Shown piece by piece: positions 50,964 through 58,540 of a DNA stretch of 64,000 nt. Location of the stretch: NCBI RefSeq assembly GCF_032144095.1, contig NZ_JAVSNJ010000015.1, positions 3,024-67,023 on the forward strand. Reading direction: 5' to 3'. How positions within the stretch are numbered: position 1 is the stretch's first letter; every line of letters starts with the position of its first letter. The position numbers and the translations under genes are program-made. The notes under the pieces were generated by a model, which searched no databases, was not told where the DNA came from, and saw nothing but the letters and a program-made list of their open reading frames with translations. Source of the DNA: Sphaerochaeta sp032144095. GTDB lineage: Bacteria > Spirochaetota > Spirochaetia > Sphaerochaetales > Sphaerochaetaceae.

Positions 50964-53302
50964 TCGATCTTCTTGCAGATGTAGATCCTGCTTCCAAAGT
51001 CTCCCAATACCCGGGTTTCCCCGTCGTAGCCGGTTCCCCCGAACTGCTGGTTGAGCTTGATGCCCGCATTTGCAAGCAACTCACCGCTCACCCGGTAGTG
51101 CTCCACCTCACTGTCGAAGGAGAGGGCTTTGCTCAGGGTATCCTGGGCAAGGCCGCCTTCTGCGATGGCGAGAGGACTGATGCGGTTCACCAGATCCCCG
51201 AAGGTGCGGATGTCGATCTTCTGCTGTCGGGGGAACACCTCGTAGGTAGCATTCAGGTCGACGGCCTCGATCTTCAGCCGATCGCTTCCGGGGTTGCTCT
51301 GGTTGAGCTTCTGGGCAAAGAGCACCAGCAGGGTGGACCTGTCGCCGCTTGCCACAGCCCATACCACATGGTTTGCGCCTCTGTTGGCCCATTTTACCCT
51401 GGTGAAGGTACCGTACTGCAAGAGCGAGCGGTTGGCCTTGTAGAAGCTTATCTGCGAACGTATCGCCTCCTTCTGCTGGCGATTGAGCTTGGTGAGGTCA
51501 AGCTCATAGCCCAGGACCCCGAATGATGCAACGTTGAACCGTGCCTCAAGGTCTGTCTTCCTCAATGTCTGGTGGTTGGGTGAGGTGCTCACATGGCTTC
51601 CCATCGTGGAGAGGGGGTAGCCACAGCTGGTTCCCTCCTGGATATAGAGCCTGCAAAGGGCATCGGTGTTGTCGCTGGTCCAGGTCTGGGGCATGAAGCA
51701 GAGCATGCCGAGGTCGAATCGGTTGCCCCCGCTTGCGCAGGACTCGAAGAGGACGTTCGGAAAGGCTGTTGTCAGGCGGGAGAGCAGTTCATAGAGGCCC
51801 AGCACATAGCGGTGGAGGAACTCCCCATGGTTCTTGATCTCCTTGTTGGAGCTGTACAGGTCGCTGAAGGTCCGGTTCATGTCCCACTTGATGTAGTTTA
51901 CATCAGCGAGGTGCCAGGTGTCGGAAAGCATCTTGAAGAGGTAGTCACGCACTTCGCTTCTGGTGAGGTCCAGCAGGTACTGGTTCCTGCCCACGCTGGG
52001 CTTCCTGCCGGGTATCGCCACCATCCAATCGGGATGCTTCTTGTAGAGCTGGCTCTCGATGCTGACCATCTCTGGCTCTACCCAGAGGCCGAACATCATT
52101 CCCATCCGGTGGATCTCCAGGGCAAGGCCACCCAGGCCTGAAGGGAGTTTCTTGGGGTTGACCGTCCAGTCACCGAGGCTGGTGGTGTCGTCGTTTCGTA
52201 TGCCGAACCATCCGTCGTCCAGGACAAAGAGCTCGGCGCCCAGGCTTGAGGCCTCCCGGGCAAGGCTTATGAGCTTGTCTTCGGTAAAGTTGAAGTAGGT
52301 GGCCTCCCAGTTGTTTACCAGCACTGGCCTTTCCCGGAATTTCCACTCTCCCCTGATGATGTGGTTGTTGACGAAGTGGTGGAAGTTCTGGCTTGCCCCG
52401 TTCAGCGCCTTGGGGGAGAAGGTGAGGATAGCCTCGGGGCTCTGGAAGCGGTCCTGGGGGCCGAGGTCCCAGCTGAACTGGGAGGGGTTGATGCCGGTAA
52501 GCAGCCGTATCTTCCCATAGGGGGAGGTCTCCACCACCTCCCGGTGGTTGCCGCTGTAGATGAGGTTGGTCCCTATGCACTCCCCATCCTCGTTGGTAAG
52601 GAAGATGCAGGGGTTGTGTTCGGCTGAGCTTACCCCGGTCTTGCTGTCGTTGATGATGATGCCAGGGCTTAGGGGCCTTTCATGCATGTACCGCTCCCGT
52701 GCCCAGGCCCCGTCGAAGGTGACGAGGTTCCACCCATCGCCGTCGAGGTCAAGTTGCAGGGATGCGAGGTTGCGGATGGTGATGGTCCTGTCGCTGTCGT
52801 TGTAGATGGCCGACCTGCGGGTTATGACGTCGCTGTCCTCGAAGGTCGTGTAGGTCAGGACAAGCCGTATGGGCAGGCCGCTCTCCTTGAGGGTGATCTC
52901 CAGCGTGGTGCAGGTGCTCTTGTCCCCATAGGATTCAGGCAGGCCGCTGAAGGTCCTGGGTTTGCCTGGGATGATCCTGAAGCTCTTGACCACAAAGTCC
53001 AGGGTCTGCATGCCACGTCCATACTCGATGTCGACGAAACTCTCTCTACAGTCTCCCTTTCCCATGCTAGAATACTCTAGGCAGAGATTCCCAAGGAAAA
53101 GGGTTGGGTTATCGCTGCTGTATGCAGTCCCTGTCCCGATGCTCAGGCTTCTTTTTTCTGCCAGGGCTGCATGGGAGATTCCCTCAGAGCTGATTTTCTT
53201 GCCATAATAGAGGTGTTCAAGGTGTCCTGTCTCTGTAATGGCGAAGAGGTAGGTTGTATTGTTGGTGGAAAGATTGAAAAGCTGGTCCTTCTTGGAAATC
53301 AT
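50960..53302 (-). CDS. Alpha-galactosidase, glycoside hydrolase family 36
   Basis: A 780-residue, probably cytosolic enzyme (no signal peptide) that releases alpha-galactose from raffinose- or melibiose-type sugars. The catalytic nucleophile Asp is in NYIKWDMNRTFSDLYS and the acid/base Asp in LFESCASGGNRFDLGML. FVLDDGWFGIRNDDTTSLGD and GLWVEPEMVSIESQLYKKHP are further GH36 marks. The N-terminal beta-sandwich includes RSAIYNDSDRTITIRNLASL. ATG 53302 follows AAGGAG. An upstream in-frame extension to 53860 lies antisense to the next gene and is rejected. It is divergent from the unknown protein at 53402, with about 100 bp of shared control region. Confidence 0.95.
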   Translation of the reverse strand: MISKKDQLFNLSTNNTTYLFAITETGHLEHLYYGKKISSEGISHAALAEKRSLSIGTGTAYSSDNPTLFLGNLCLEYSSMGKGDCRESFVDIEYGRGMQTLDFVVKSFRIIPGKPRTFSGLPESYGDKSTCTTLEITLKESGLPIRLVLTYTTFEDSDVITRRSAIYNDSDRTITIRNLASLQLDLDGDGWNLVTFDGAWARERYMHERPLSPGIIINDSKTGVSSAEHNPCIFLTNEDGECIGTNLIYSGNHREVVETSPYGKIRLLTGINPSQFSWDLGPQDRFQSPEAILTFSPKALNGASQNFHHFVNNHIIRGEWKFRERPVLVNNWEATYFNFTEDKLISLAREASSLGAELFVLDDGWFGIRNDDTTSLGDWTVNPKKLPSGLGGLALEIHRMGMMFGLWVEPEMVSIESQLYKKHPDWMVAIPGRKPSVGRNQYLLDLTRSEVRDYLFKMLSDTWHLADVNYIKWDMNRTFSDLYSSNKEIKNHGEFLHRYVLGLYELLSRLTTAFPNVLFESCASGGNRFDLGMLCFMPQTWTSDNTDALCRLYIQEGTSCGYPLSTMGSHVSTSPNHQTLRKTDLEARFNVASFGVLGYELDLTKLNRQQKEAIRSQISFYKANRSLLQYGTFTRVKWANRGANHVVWAVASGDRSTLLVLFAQKLNQSNPGSDRLKIEAVDLNATYEVFPRQQKIDIRTFGDLVNRISPLAIAEGGLAQDTLSKALSFDSEVEHYRVSGELLANAGIKLNQQFGGTGYDGETRVLGDFGSRIYICKKID

Positions 53303-53401
53303 TCTTGGTTCTCCTTGAACAAGAGCTAGGTATCTTGTATCAGTATACTGTGTTGGGGTATTTTTGCCACCCTGCTTATGAGTGAATTGAGGAGAAGTGT
53401 A

Positions 53402-54646
53402 ATGGATATTCGACGTTTGAGGTTGTGGGAGAGTCGGAATGCTACGGTTCTGAACAATGACCTGATACGCATTGTTCTGGAGGACCAGGGTGGGATGACC
53501 CTGGAGCTGAGTAGCGACACCCCCGCCGGTGGGCGAATCAATGCCCACCTGCTTCCCCATTACCGGGGCAGCGGTACCTCGGTGTTCAGCGACGAGAATG
53601 GTGAATACTGGAAGAACAGTCCCTTCCTCTACCAGAAAGCGGGTTCGTACCTCAGCTTCCCCAACTTTGGCCAGGCCTATGCCAATGAACGTGACCAACA
53701 GGACCACAATGGCTATACAGCCTCCTCCTACTGGATGGTCGAGCGCTATGGTACTGACCCCCAGTTCGGTGGGGTGTGGCTGATGAGCCTGGTTCGTAAC
53801 CGCAAGGCAAAGTGGCAGGTTCGCAAGATCGACATGCTGCTTCCCAACCAGCCGGTACACTACACTGCGTGCGTCATCACCAATACAGGGACAGAGGACC
53901 TCATTGCAAATGCCGTGTGGAACAATGAGTTGGGTTCCCCCTTCCTTGAGTCGGGGTGTGTGCTCAACGCAAGTGCCACTTCATGGATGACAGGCGATGA
54001 GACACAGCTTATCGGTGTAAACTCCCGGCTTGAACCAAACACCAAGTTCGAGGACTGGAAGAAAGCCCCTCTCAAGGGGGGAGGGACAGTCGACCTGACA
54101 GAGGTTCCCCCTGTCATTGGCAAGAGTGACTTCATCTCAGGCTCGATCCCCCGTACGGCAAGCCTGGGGTGGTCGAGTGTCATCAACCCCCGCCAGCAGA
54201 TGGTATACTTCAACTTCTTCCCGGGCCCGGCAGCCTTGGCTAAGGATGAGGTGCCCATCAACTTCAACAACTTCATGTTTGACTACGGCGGGAGAAGCGA
54301 AACCCCTTGGACCCTCTACCAGGGGGGGATGAGCCAGCAGTACTCCCTCAACTGCGGTTCAGGGACCAACAATCTCTACACCGGCCTTGAGCATGCCCAG
54401 CCAGGGGATACGGTCCTTGGCTGTGATTCCCTCATCACCATCAAGGCAGGGGAGACGAAGAAGTTCTACTACGCATCGGCCTTCAGCCCCTACGACAACA
54501 ATCGTATAGGAGGCAACTTCCATACTGTGGAACAGGTGGTGGAGGGCATCGTATTGAAGAGGACCAAGAGCTGGGCCTTCATCCCCTGCGATTCGATATT
54601 CCACTCCCTGAAGGAACTGACCAAGAGGCTGTTGGCCTCGGAGTAG
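53402..54646 (+). CDS. Unknown protein, possible galactose-mutarotase-like beta-sandwich
   Basis: A 414-residue cytosolic protein (no signal peptide) that I cannot place with certainty. The start MDIRRLRLWESRNATVLNND, with NDLIRIVLEDQGGMTLELSS and later HYRGSGTSVF, resembles the opening strands of aldose-1-epimerase-like carbohydrate proteins (...N..L...V.P..GG.I..L). It is rich in Trp, Asn and aromatic residues, as in sugar-binding proteins. GAGGAGAAGTG precedes ATG 53402. Divergence from the GH36 gene suggests linked use in galactoside breakdown. It could be an epimerase, a non-catalytic sugar-binding protein or a new glycoside-processing enzyme. Confidence 0.6.
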   Translation: MDIRRLRLWESRNATVLNNDLIRIVLEDQGGMTLELSSDTPAGGRINAHLLPHYRGSGTSVFSDENGEYWKNSPFLYQKAGSYLSFPNFGQAYANERDQQDHNGYTASSYWMVERYGTDPQFGGVWLMSLVRNRKAKWQVRKIDMLLPNQPVHYTACVITNTGTEDLIANAVWNNELGSPFLESGCVLNASATSWMTGDETQLIGVNSRLEPNTKFEDWKKAPLKGGGTVDLTEVPPVIGKSDFISGSIPRTASLGWSSVINPRQQMVYFNFFPGPAALAKDEVPINFNNFMFDYGGRSETPWTLYQGGMSQQYSLNCGSGTNNLYTGLEHAQPGDTVLGCDSLITIKAGETKKFYYASAFSPYDNNRIGGNFHTVEQVVEGIVLKRTKSWAFIPCDSIFHSLKELTKRLLASE

Positions 54647-54660
54647 GGAGCATGCATCAA

Positions 54661-54709
54661 GAGGGAAAAGGCAAGAAGGAAAAGGCAAGAGGGCAAGAAG
54701 GCAAGGGGG
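54661..54709 (+). repeat. Purine-rich low-complexity stretch with four GGCAAG units
   Basis: GGCAAG at 54670, 54684, 54692 and 54700 within a G/A-rich run just after the stop codon at 54646. It looks like replication slippage; no function is claimed. Confidence 0.6.
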
Positions 54710-54757
54710 TGTGAAAACACTCCCTTTCCTTTTGGCCAAACTTTCAAGGATAACCAT

Positions 54758-54801
54758 TTGACAGGAGCGTGTGGTGTGTCTATTATATAGATGATATATC
54801 A
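54758..54801 (+). promoter_or_regulatory. Promoter with ATGATATATCA palindrome before the TIM-barrel gene
   Basis: A perfect TTGACA (54758-54763), a 17-bp spacer and TATTAT (54781-54786). ATGATATATCA at 54791-54801 covers the predicted start site. The same sequence covers the -10 box of the tctC promoter. Confidence 0.7.
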
Positions 54802-54831
54802 AACTATTTCTCTTCCTTGGAGGCAATGCAT

Positions 54832-55749
54832 ATGCAAGGAACGTTATCAACATATATGAAGGTAGGGCTTATCCAGTTCATGGCCTATCCTGTAAGCAGT
54901 GGAGAGGGCCCCATCGAGGAGTCGTTCAAGAAGATTGCGATGGACCCGTTCTTTGAGGCCGTGGAAGTTACCAGAATGAAAGACCCTCTGGTTCGCCAGA
55001 AGGTCCGTGCGATGAAAGAGACCGCCAAGATGACCCTTACCTATGGGGCACAGCCGAGGTTGCTCTCGGCCAAGATGAACATCAATGACCTTGACGAAGG
55101 CAAGCGCCTTGCAGCCCTGGAAAACCTCAAGGAGGGGATTGACGAGGCGTATGAGCTGGGCTCTTCTGGCTTTGCTTTTCTCAGCGGCCACTATGCTGAG
55201 GAGACGAAGGAAGCATCCTTCGACGCCTTGGTACGGTCGACCAAGGAGCTCTGCCGCTACGCCCGGCAGAAGGGTTCCATGAAGGTTGCCCTGGAGGTCT
55301 TCGACTACGACATCGACAAGAAGAGCCTCATCGGGCCGGCCTCCCTGGCCGCACGCTATGCCAAGGAGATCCGCAAGGAGTATCCTGACTTCGGGCTTCT
55401 GGTTGACCTGAGCCACATCCCCCTCTTGCATGAGACCATCGAGGAGGCACTGCTGCCGGTCAAGGAGTATATCGTCCACGCCCATATGGGTAACTGTGTC
55501 ATCAAGGACCCGACGTTGCCGGCCTATGGCGATGCCCATCCCCGTTTCGGGTTCCCGGGGGGAGAGAATGATGTTGATGAGCTTGCCCACTACCTTGAGG
55601 TGCTGTTTTCTATCGGATTTTTCTCCCAGAAAACAAGACCTGTGGTAAGCTTTGAAGTCAAGCCCTATGGAGACGAGGATCCCGACCTGGTTGTTGCCAA
55701 TGCAAAACGGACACTTCTTCTGGCTTGGGACAAAGTAACGAAAAAATAG
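54832..55749 (+). CDS. AP-endonuclease-2/xylose-isomerase-like TIM-barrel protein (sugar isomerase or epimerase)
   Basis: A 305-residue protein of the xylose-isomerase-like TIM-barrel superfamily. Metal or substrate positions are suggested by KVALEVFDYDIDKKSLIG (Glu), YPDFGLLVDLSHIPLLHE (Asp, His), YIVHAHMGNCVIKDPTLPAY (His) and VVSFEVKPYG (Glu). ATG 54832 follows GGAGG by eight bases; ATG 54826 is too close to it. It is the first gene of the unit that continues with the FCD regulator and TctCBA. The likely role is isomerisation or epimerisation of the imported acid or of a keto-sugar made from it (inference). Confidence 0.82.
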   Translation: MQGTLSTYMKVGLIQFMAYPVSSGEGPIEESFKKIAMDPFFEAVEVTRMKDPLVRQKVRAMKETAKMTLTYGAQPRLLSAKMNINDLDEGKRLAALENLKEGIDEAYELGSSGFAFLSGHYAEETKEASFDALVRSTKELCRYARQKGSMKVALEVFDYDIDKKSLIGPASLAARYAKEIRKEYPDFGLLVDLSHIPLLHETIEEALLPVKEYIVHAHMGNCVIKDPTLPAYGDAHPRFGFPGGENDVDELAHYLEVLFSIGFFSQKTRPVVSFEVKPYGDEDPDLVVANAKRTLLLAWDKVTKK

Positions 55750-55759
55750 GTGGCATTCC

Positions 55760-55793
55760 CTGTCAACTAGCGTATAGAATCGCTACTTGACAG
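55760..55793 (+). other. Stem-loop between the TIM-barrel gene and the FCD regulator gene
   Basis: CTGTCAACTAGCG (55760-55772) pairs with 55781-55793 with one mismatch around an 8-nt loop. No T run follows, so it is an intercistronic hairpin rather than a strong terminator. Confidence 0.6.
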
Positions 55794-55828
55794 ATTACCA
55801 TGTCAGTAGTAATCAAGGAAGTATCGTC

Positions 55829-56512
55829 ATGCAGAATGAGCTACAGAGCAACAACCTCTTTCAGACCGCCGCAGAGAAGGCTTATGAAACCATAAGCAAG
55901 AAGATCATAGAGAACGAATACAAGCCTGGGATGCGGTTGGTCAGGAGAAAGCTTGCAGAAGAACTCGGAATGAGTCCCATCCCCATCCTGGAGGCAATGA
56001 AGCGTCTGGAGCAGGATGGCCTGATCGAATACAAGGCCCATTGGGGCTCGATCGTAACCATCCCCACCATTGAGCGGGTCATGGACATGTTTGCCCTCCG
56101 GGAAGCCCTGGAGTGCCAGGTGGCCCGCATCATAGCCGTGAAGGCAACGGCGGAGCAGGGGCAGAACCTTCGCCTCATTGCCGAGGAGCTGGACCGGCTG
56201 CGCTTTGAGCAGGCCGATGCCGCCAAGATAACGGAGTATCACCTCAAGTTCCACATGACGATGGCCGAGTATACCGGTTTCAACTCCCTCATTTCCGGTT
56301 TGCACAAGCTCAACTTCAACTGGCTCCTCTTCAAGGCTGTCCTTACCAGAAGAAGCCAGTCAGCCCTACAGCGCTACTGGCATGTGAAGCTGTTGGACAA
56401 CATCCTGGGCAAGGATCCCGATGATGCGGAGAAGGCGATGAGAGAGCATGTCTACGATGCCTATAAGCCATTCCTTGAGGATATTGAGCTACACAAGAAG
56501 CCTCTCGAGTAA
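55829..56512 (+). CDS. GntR-family regulator with FCD domain (FadR/UxuR-like)
   Basis: A 227-residue repressor-type protein. Residues about 10-75 form the GntR winged helix (AYETISKKIIENEYKPGMRL, RRKLAEELGMSPIPILEAMK, LEQDGLIEY). Residues about 85-215 form the all-helical FCD ligand domain, with metal-ligand style LKFHMTMAEYTGF and MREHVYDAYKPFLEDI. ATG 55829 is set by AAGGA upstream. FCD regulators usually sense carboxylic acids, which fits the TctABC importer downstream. I infer that it binds the ATGATATATCA palindromes at 54791 and 56901. A terminator follows at 56572. Confidence 0.9.
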   Translation: MQNELQSNNLFQTAAEKAYETISKKIIENEYKPGMRLVRRKLAEELGMSPIPILEAMKRLEQDGLIEYKAHWGSIVTIPTIERVMDMFALREALECQVARIIAVKATAEQGQNLRLIAEELDRLRFEQADAAKITEYHLKFHMTMAEYTGFNSLISGLHKLNFNWLLFKAVLTRRSQSALQRYWHVKLLDNILGKDPDDAEKAMREHVYDAYKPFLEDIELHKKPLE

Positions 56513-56571
56513 GAGAAGGACATCAAGCCAAACCACATTGCAATAAACCAAGCTGAATGAAGCAATACAGG

Positions 56572-56607
56572 ACAGCAGATCCCCACAACAGGAGATCTGC
56601 TGTTTTG
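56572..56607 (+). terminator. Terminator of the FCD regulator gene
   Basis: ACAGCAGATC (56572-56581) pairs perfectly with GATCTGCTGT (56594-56603), followed by a short T run. The 12-nt loop is larger than usual. Confidence 0.7.
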
Positions 56608-56883
56608 TATGTAGAGCGTCTCCCCCAGTTCCATGGTGGTGCTCCTCCTTGAGGAGATGTTTCCCAGAGGGAACCTGGAAATTGTAGCGGGGCTTTCAAC
56701 CTGCCAGAAAAACCTTTGCTGTAGGTGAACAATAAGGCCAATTGAGGAGTATTAGCTGGCTTTTTTGGATTTTTAAATCCCTATGCTCAGGGTACAGGTG
56801 TACGGGTATAGTACAGTGGGTCTGTACTTTCAGAAATTGTAAATATATGTAATATAATGTTTTAAAAATAGTGAAGATTAAAA

Positions 56884-56912
56884 TTGACAGATAAATATAT
56901 ATGATATATCAT
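56884..56912 (+). promoter_or_regulatory. tctC promoter with operator palindrome
   Basis: TTGACA (56884-56889) and TATCAT (56907-56912) are 17 bp apart. The 12-bp perfect palindrome ATGATATATCAT (56901-56912) covers the -10 box. The leader to ATG 56992 is about 73 nt. Confidence 0.72.
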
Positions 56913-56991
56913 CTATAGTATCAATCAGAACCAAGTTCTTTGGTTCTTCACCACAAGAAGCCATTGGCTTCTACAATTAAGGAGAAGAGAC

Positions 56992-57987
56992 ATGAAACGT
57001 TTCTTGAAACACACTCTGCTGATTACCCTGCTCTGTACAAGCATGACCCTTTTTGCTGCTGGTAGTCCTGAAAAGGCCCCTGTTGCAAATGCCGCCGCCG
57101 ATTACCCCTCCAAGCCAATCCAGGTAATCCTTCCAGTAGGTGCTGGTGGTGATACCGACCTCAACGCAAGACTGTTCTCTCGGTATATGGAGAAGGAACT
57201 CGGCAAGTCCTTTGCCATCGTCAACACCTCCGGTGGTGGTGGAACGATCGGGATGCAGAAGGTCCTGGACGCTCCTGCTGACGGCTACACTGTCCTCTTC
57301 TATCATGGTGAGGCGATGATCCCCAAGATTGCAGGCATGGTGGACTACGGTTTGGAAGCCTTTGATATGGTAGGTGTTTGTCTTCTTGACGATACCACCG
57401 TCCTTGCAACCCACCCCGGTATGCCTTTCAAGAACATCCCTGAGTTTGTCGCCTATGCTAAGGCCCATCCTGGTGATGTCGAGTTCGGCATGATGACAGG
57501 CGGCTACCCCCACCTTGTCGGTATCGTGCTTGAGGATGTTGCAGGCATCGACCTCAACCTGGTCGACGTTGGCGCCAATGCTGCCAAGACCGTTGCCCTC
57601 AAAGGCCGCAAGACCCAGGTCATCAACACCCAGTATGGTCTGACCCTGGACTACTTCAAGTCCGGTGACTTTGTGGTACTCGGGCTGACCAGCAAGAACC
57701 GTAACCCACTCTTCCCCGATGTTCCTACCACAACTGAGCAGGGCCTCCCTCTTGAGTTCAACAAGTTCTTCTTCTATGCCATGCCCAAGGGGACTCCCAA
57801 GCCGATCATCGACAAGTTCTCTGCAGCAATGAAGCGTGTTGTCGAGAACCCAGAGTACCAGGCAGAGGCTGCCAAGTATTTCGTAACCCCGACCTACCTG
57901 AATCCAGAGGATTCCACAAAGCTTGCCGAAGATACCTACCAGTACTTTGCGCAGTACCAGAACCTGATCAGAGGGACCTCGAAATAG
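56992..57987 (+). CDS. tctC: Tripartite tricarboxylate transporter solute-binding protein (TctC/Bug family)
   Basis: A 331-residue periplasmic binding protein. The signal peptide ends at TLFAAGSPEK. The Bug-family opening YPSKPIQVILPVGAGGDTDL and LFSRYMEKELGKSFAIVNTS, then GGTIGMQKVLDAPADGYTVL, is clear. Asp-rich loops of this family hold a carboxylate. GGAGAAGAG precedes the ATG. It is followed by a 15-bp hairpin, then tctB and tctA. Ligands of characterised members are citrate, other carboxylic acids or aromatic acids; here a sugar-type acid is inferred from the enzymes downstream. Confidence 0.93.
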   Translation: MKRFLKHTLLITLLCTSMTLFAAGSPEKAPVANAAADYPSKPIQVILPVGAGGDTDLNARLFSRYMEKELGKSFAIVNTSGGGGTIGMQKVLDAPADGYTVLFYHGEAMIPKIAGMVDYGLEAFDMVGVCLLDDTTVLATHPGMPFKNIPEFVAYAKAHPGDVEFGMMTGGYPHLVGIVLEDVAGIDLNLVDVGANAAKTVALKGRKTQVINTQYGLTLDYFKSGDFVVLGLTSKNRNPLFPDVPTTTEQGLPLEFNKFFFYAMPKGTPKPIIDKFSAAMKRVVENPEYQAEAAKYFVTPTYLNPEDSTKLAEDTYQYFAQYQNLIRGTSK

Positions 57988-58006
57988 TCTCCCCGCACAT
58001 CCAATC

Positions 58007-58039
58007 CGTTGCAAGGCATGGTCTCCATGTCTTGCAACG
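58007..58039 (+). terminator. Stem-loop between tctC and tctB
   Basis: Fifteen pairs (58007-58021 with 58025-58039, one G-U) close a 3-nt loop. Only TTCATTC follows, so it is probably an mRNA-stabilising hairpin for the tctC part of the transcript. Confidence 0.72.
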
Positions 58040-58060
58040 TTCATTCTAGAGGAAGAGAGC

Positions 58061-58519
58061 ATGCATAAAAAAAATATCGGGCTAGGAGCCTTCAGCATCA
58101 TCCTTGGCGTGGCAATGTACCTGGCTAGTTTCGGCATCAGGGATTTCGCTGCAGTCGGGGTAGGGGCAACCTTTTTCCCCCGTCTCGCCAGCTTGGGGTT
58201 TGTCATACTGGGGGCACTACTCATCCTCCAGGTCCTCAGAGGACCAAAGCCTCTCCCCGAAGCAAAGAGCCCTACGAAGAGAAACTATTCGATTGTCCTG
58301 TCCATGGTCCTGCTGGTGATCTTTCTGGCACTGCTGGAAAGTCTTGGCTATATCATCTGTTCGGCCCTGTACATTTTTTTCCAGATTCTCATCCTTGCCC
58401 CTGAGAAAAAGAAGAACTATGTACTGTATGGAATCATCTCAGTGATCAGCTCGTTGGCAACCTACCTGCTGTTCGTTCGTGTATTTCAAGTCATGATCCC
58501 AAGCGGAATATTGGGATAA
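58061..58519 (+). CDS. tctB: Tripartite tricarboxylate transporter small permease (TctB family)
   Basis: A 152-residue membrane protein with four predicted helices. It starts MHKKNIGLGAFSIILGVAMY and has FFPRLASLGFVILGALLILQ, a typical TctB segment. GAGGAAGAGAGC precedes the ATG. It ends 21 bp before tctA and is the small membrane partner. Confidence 0.88.
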   Translation: MHKKNIGLGAFSIILGVAMYLASFGIRDFAAVGVGATFFPRLASLGFVILGALLILQVLRGPKPLPEAKSPTKRNYSIVLSMVLLVIFLALLESLGYIICSALYIFFQILILAPEKKKNYVLYGIISVISSLATYLLFVRVFQVMIPSGILG

Positions 58520-58540
58520 CATACCGGGAGTTACCTAGCT

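Larger units (their letters stand above)
56513..56991 (+). other. Intergenic region before tctC
   Basis: A 479-bp gap without a convincing gene. It contains the terminator of the regulator gene (56572-56607), small hairpins CTCCTC-CTT-GAGGAG (56642-56656) and TTCCC-AGA-GGGAA (56661-56673), a GTAC-rich stretch with GTAC-AGGT-GTAC (56792-56803) and AGTACAG-TGGGT-CTGTACT (56810-56828), and the tctC promoter (56884-56912). The right half is A+T-rich. Confidence 0.65.

Noticed and set aside
53303..53860. N-terminal extension of the alpha-galactosidase by 186 residues
   Set aside because: It lies antisense to the next gene; AAGGAG before ATG 53302 and the normal GH36 length support the shorter form.
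55787..55815. TTGACA-N17-TAATCA as a promoter for the FCD regulator
   Set aside because: The start would fall at or after the ribosome-binding site; TTGACA is part of a stem-loop arm.
56977..58224. A 415-codon open frame on the minus strand
   Set aside because: Antisense to tctC and the start of tctB; no ribosome site and no family resemblance.
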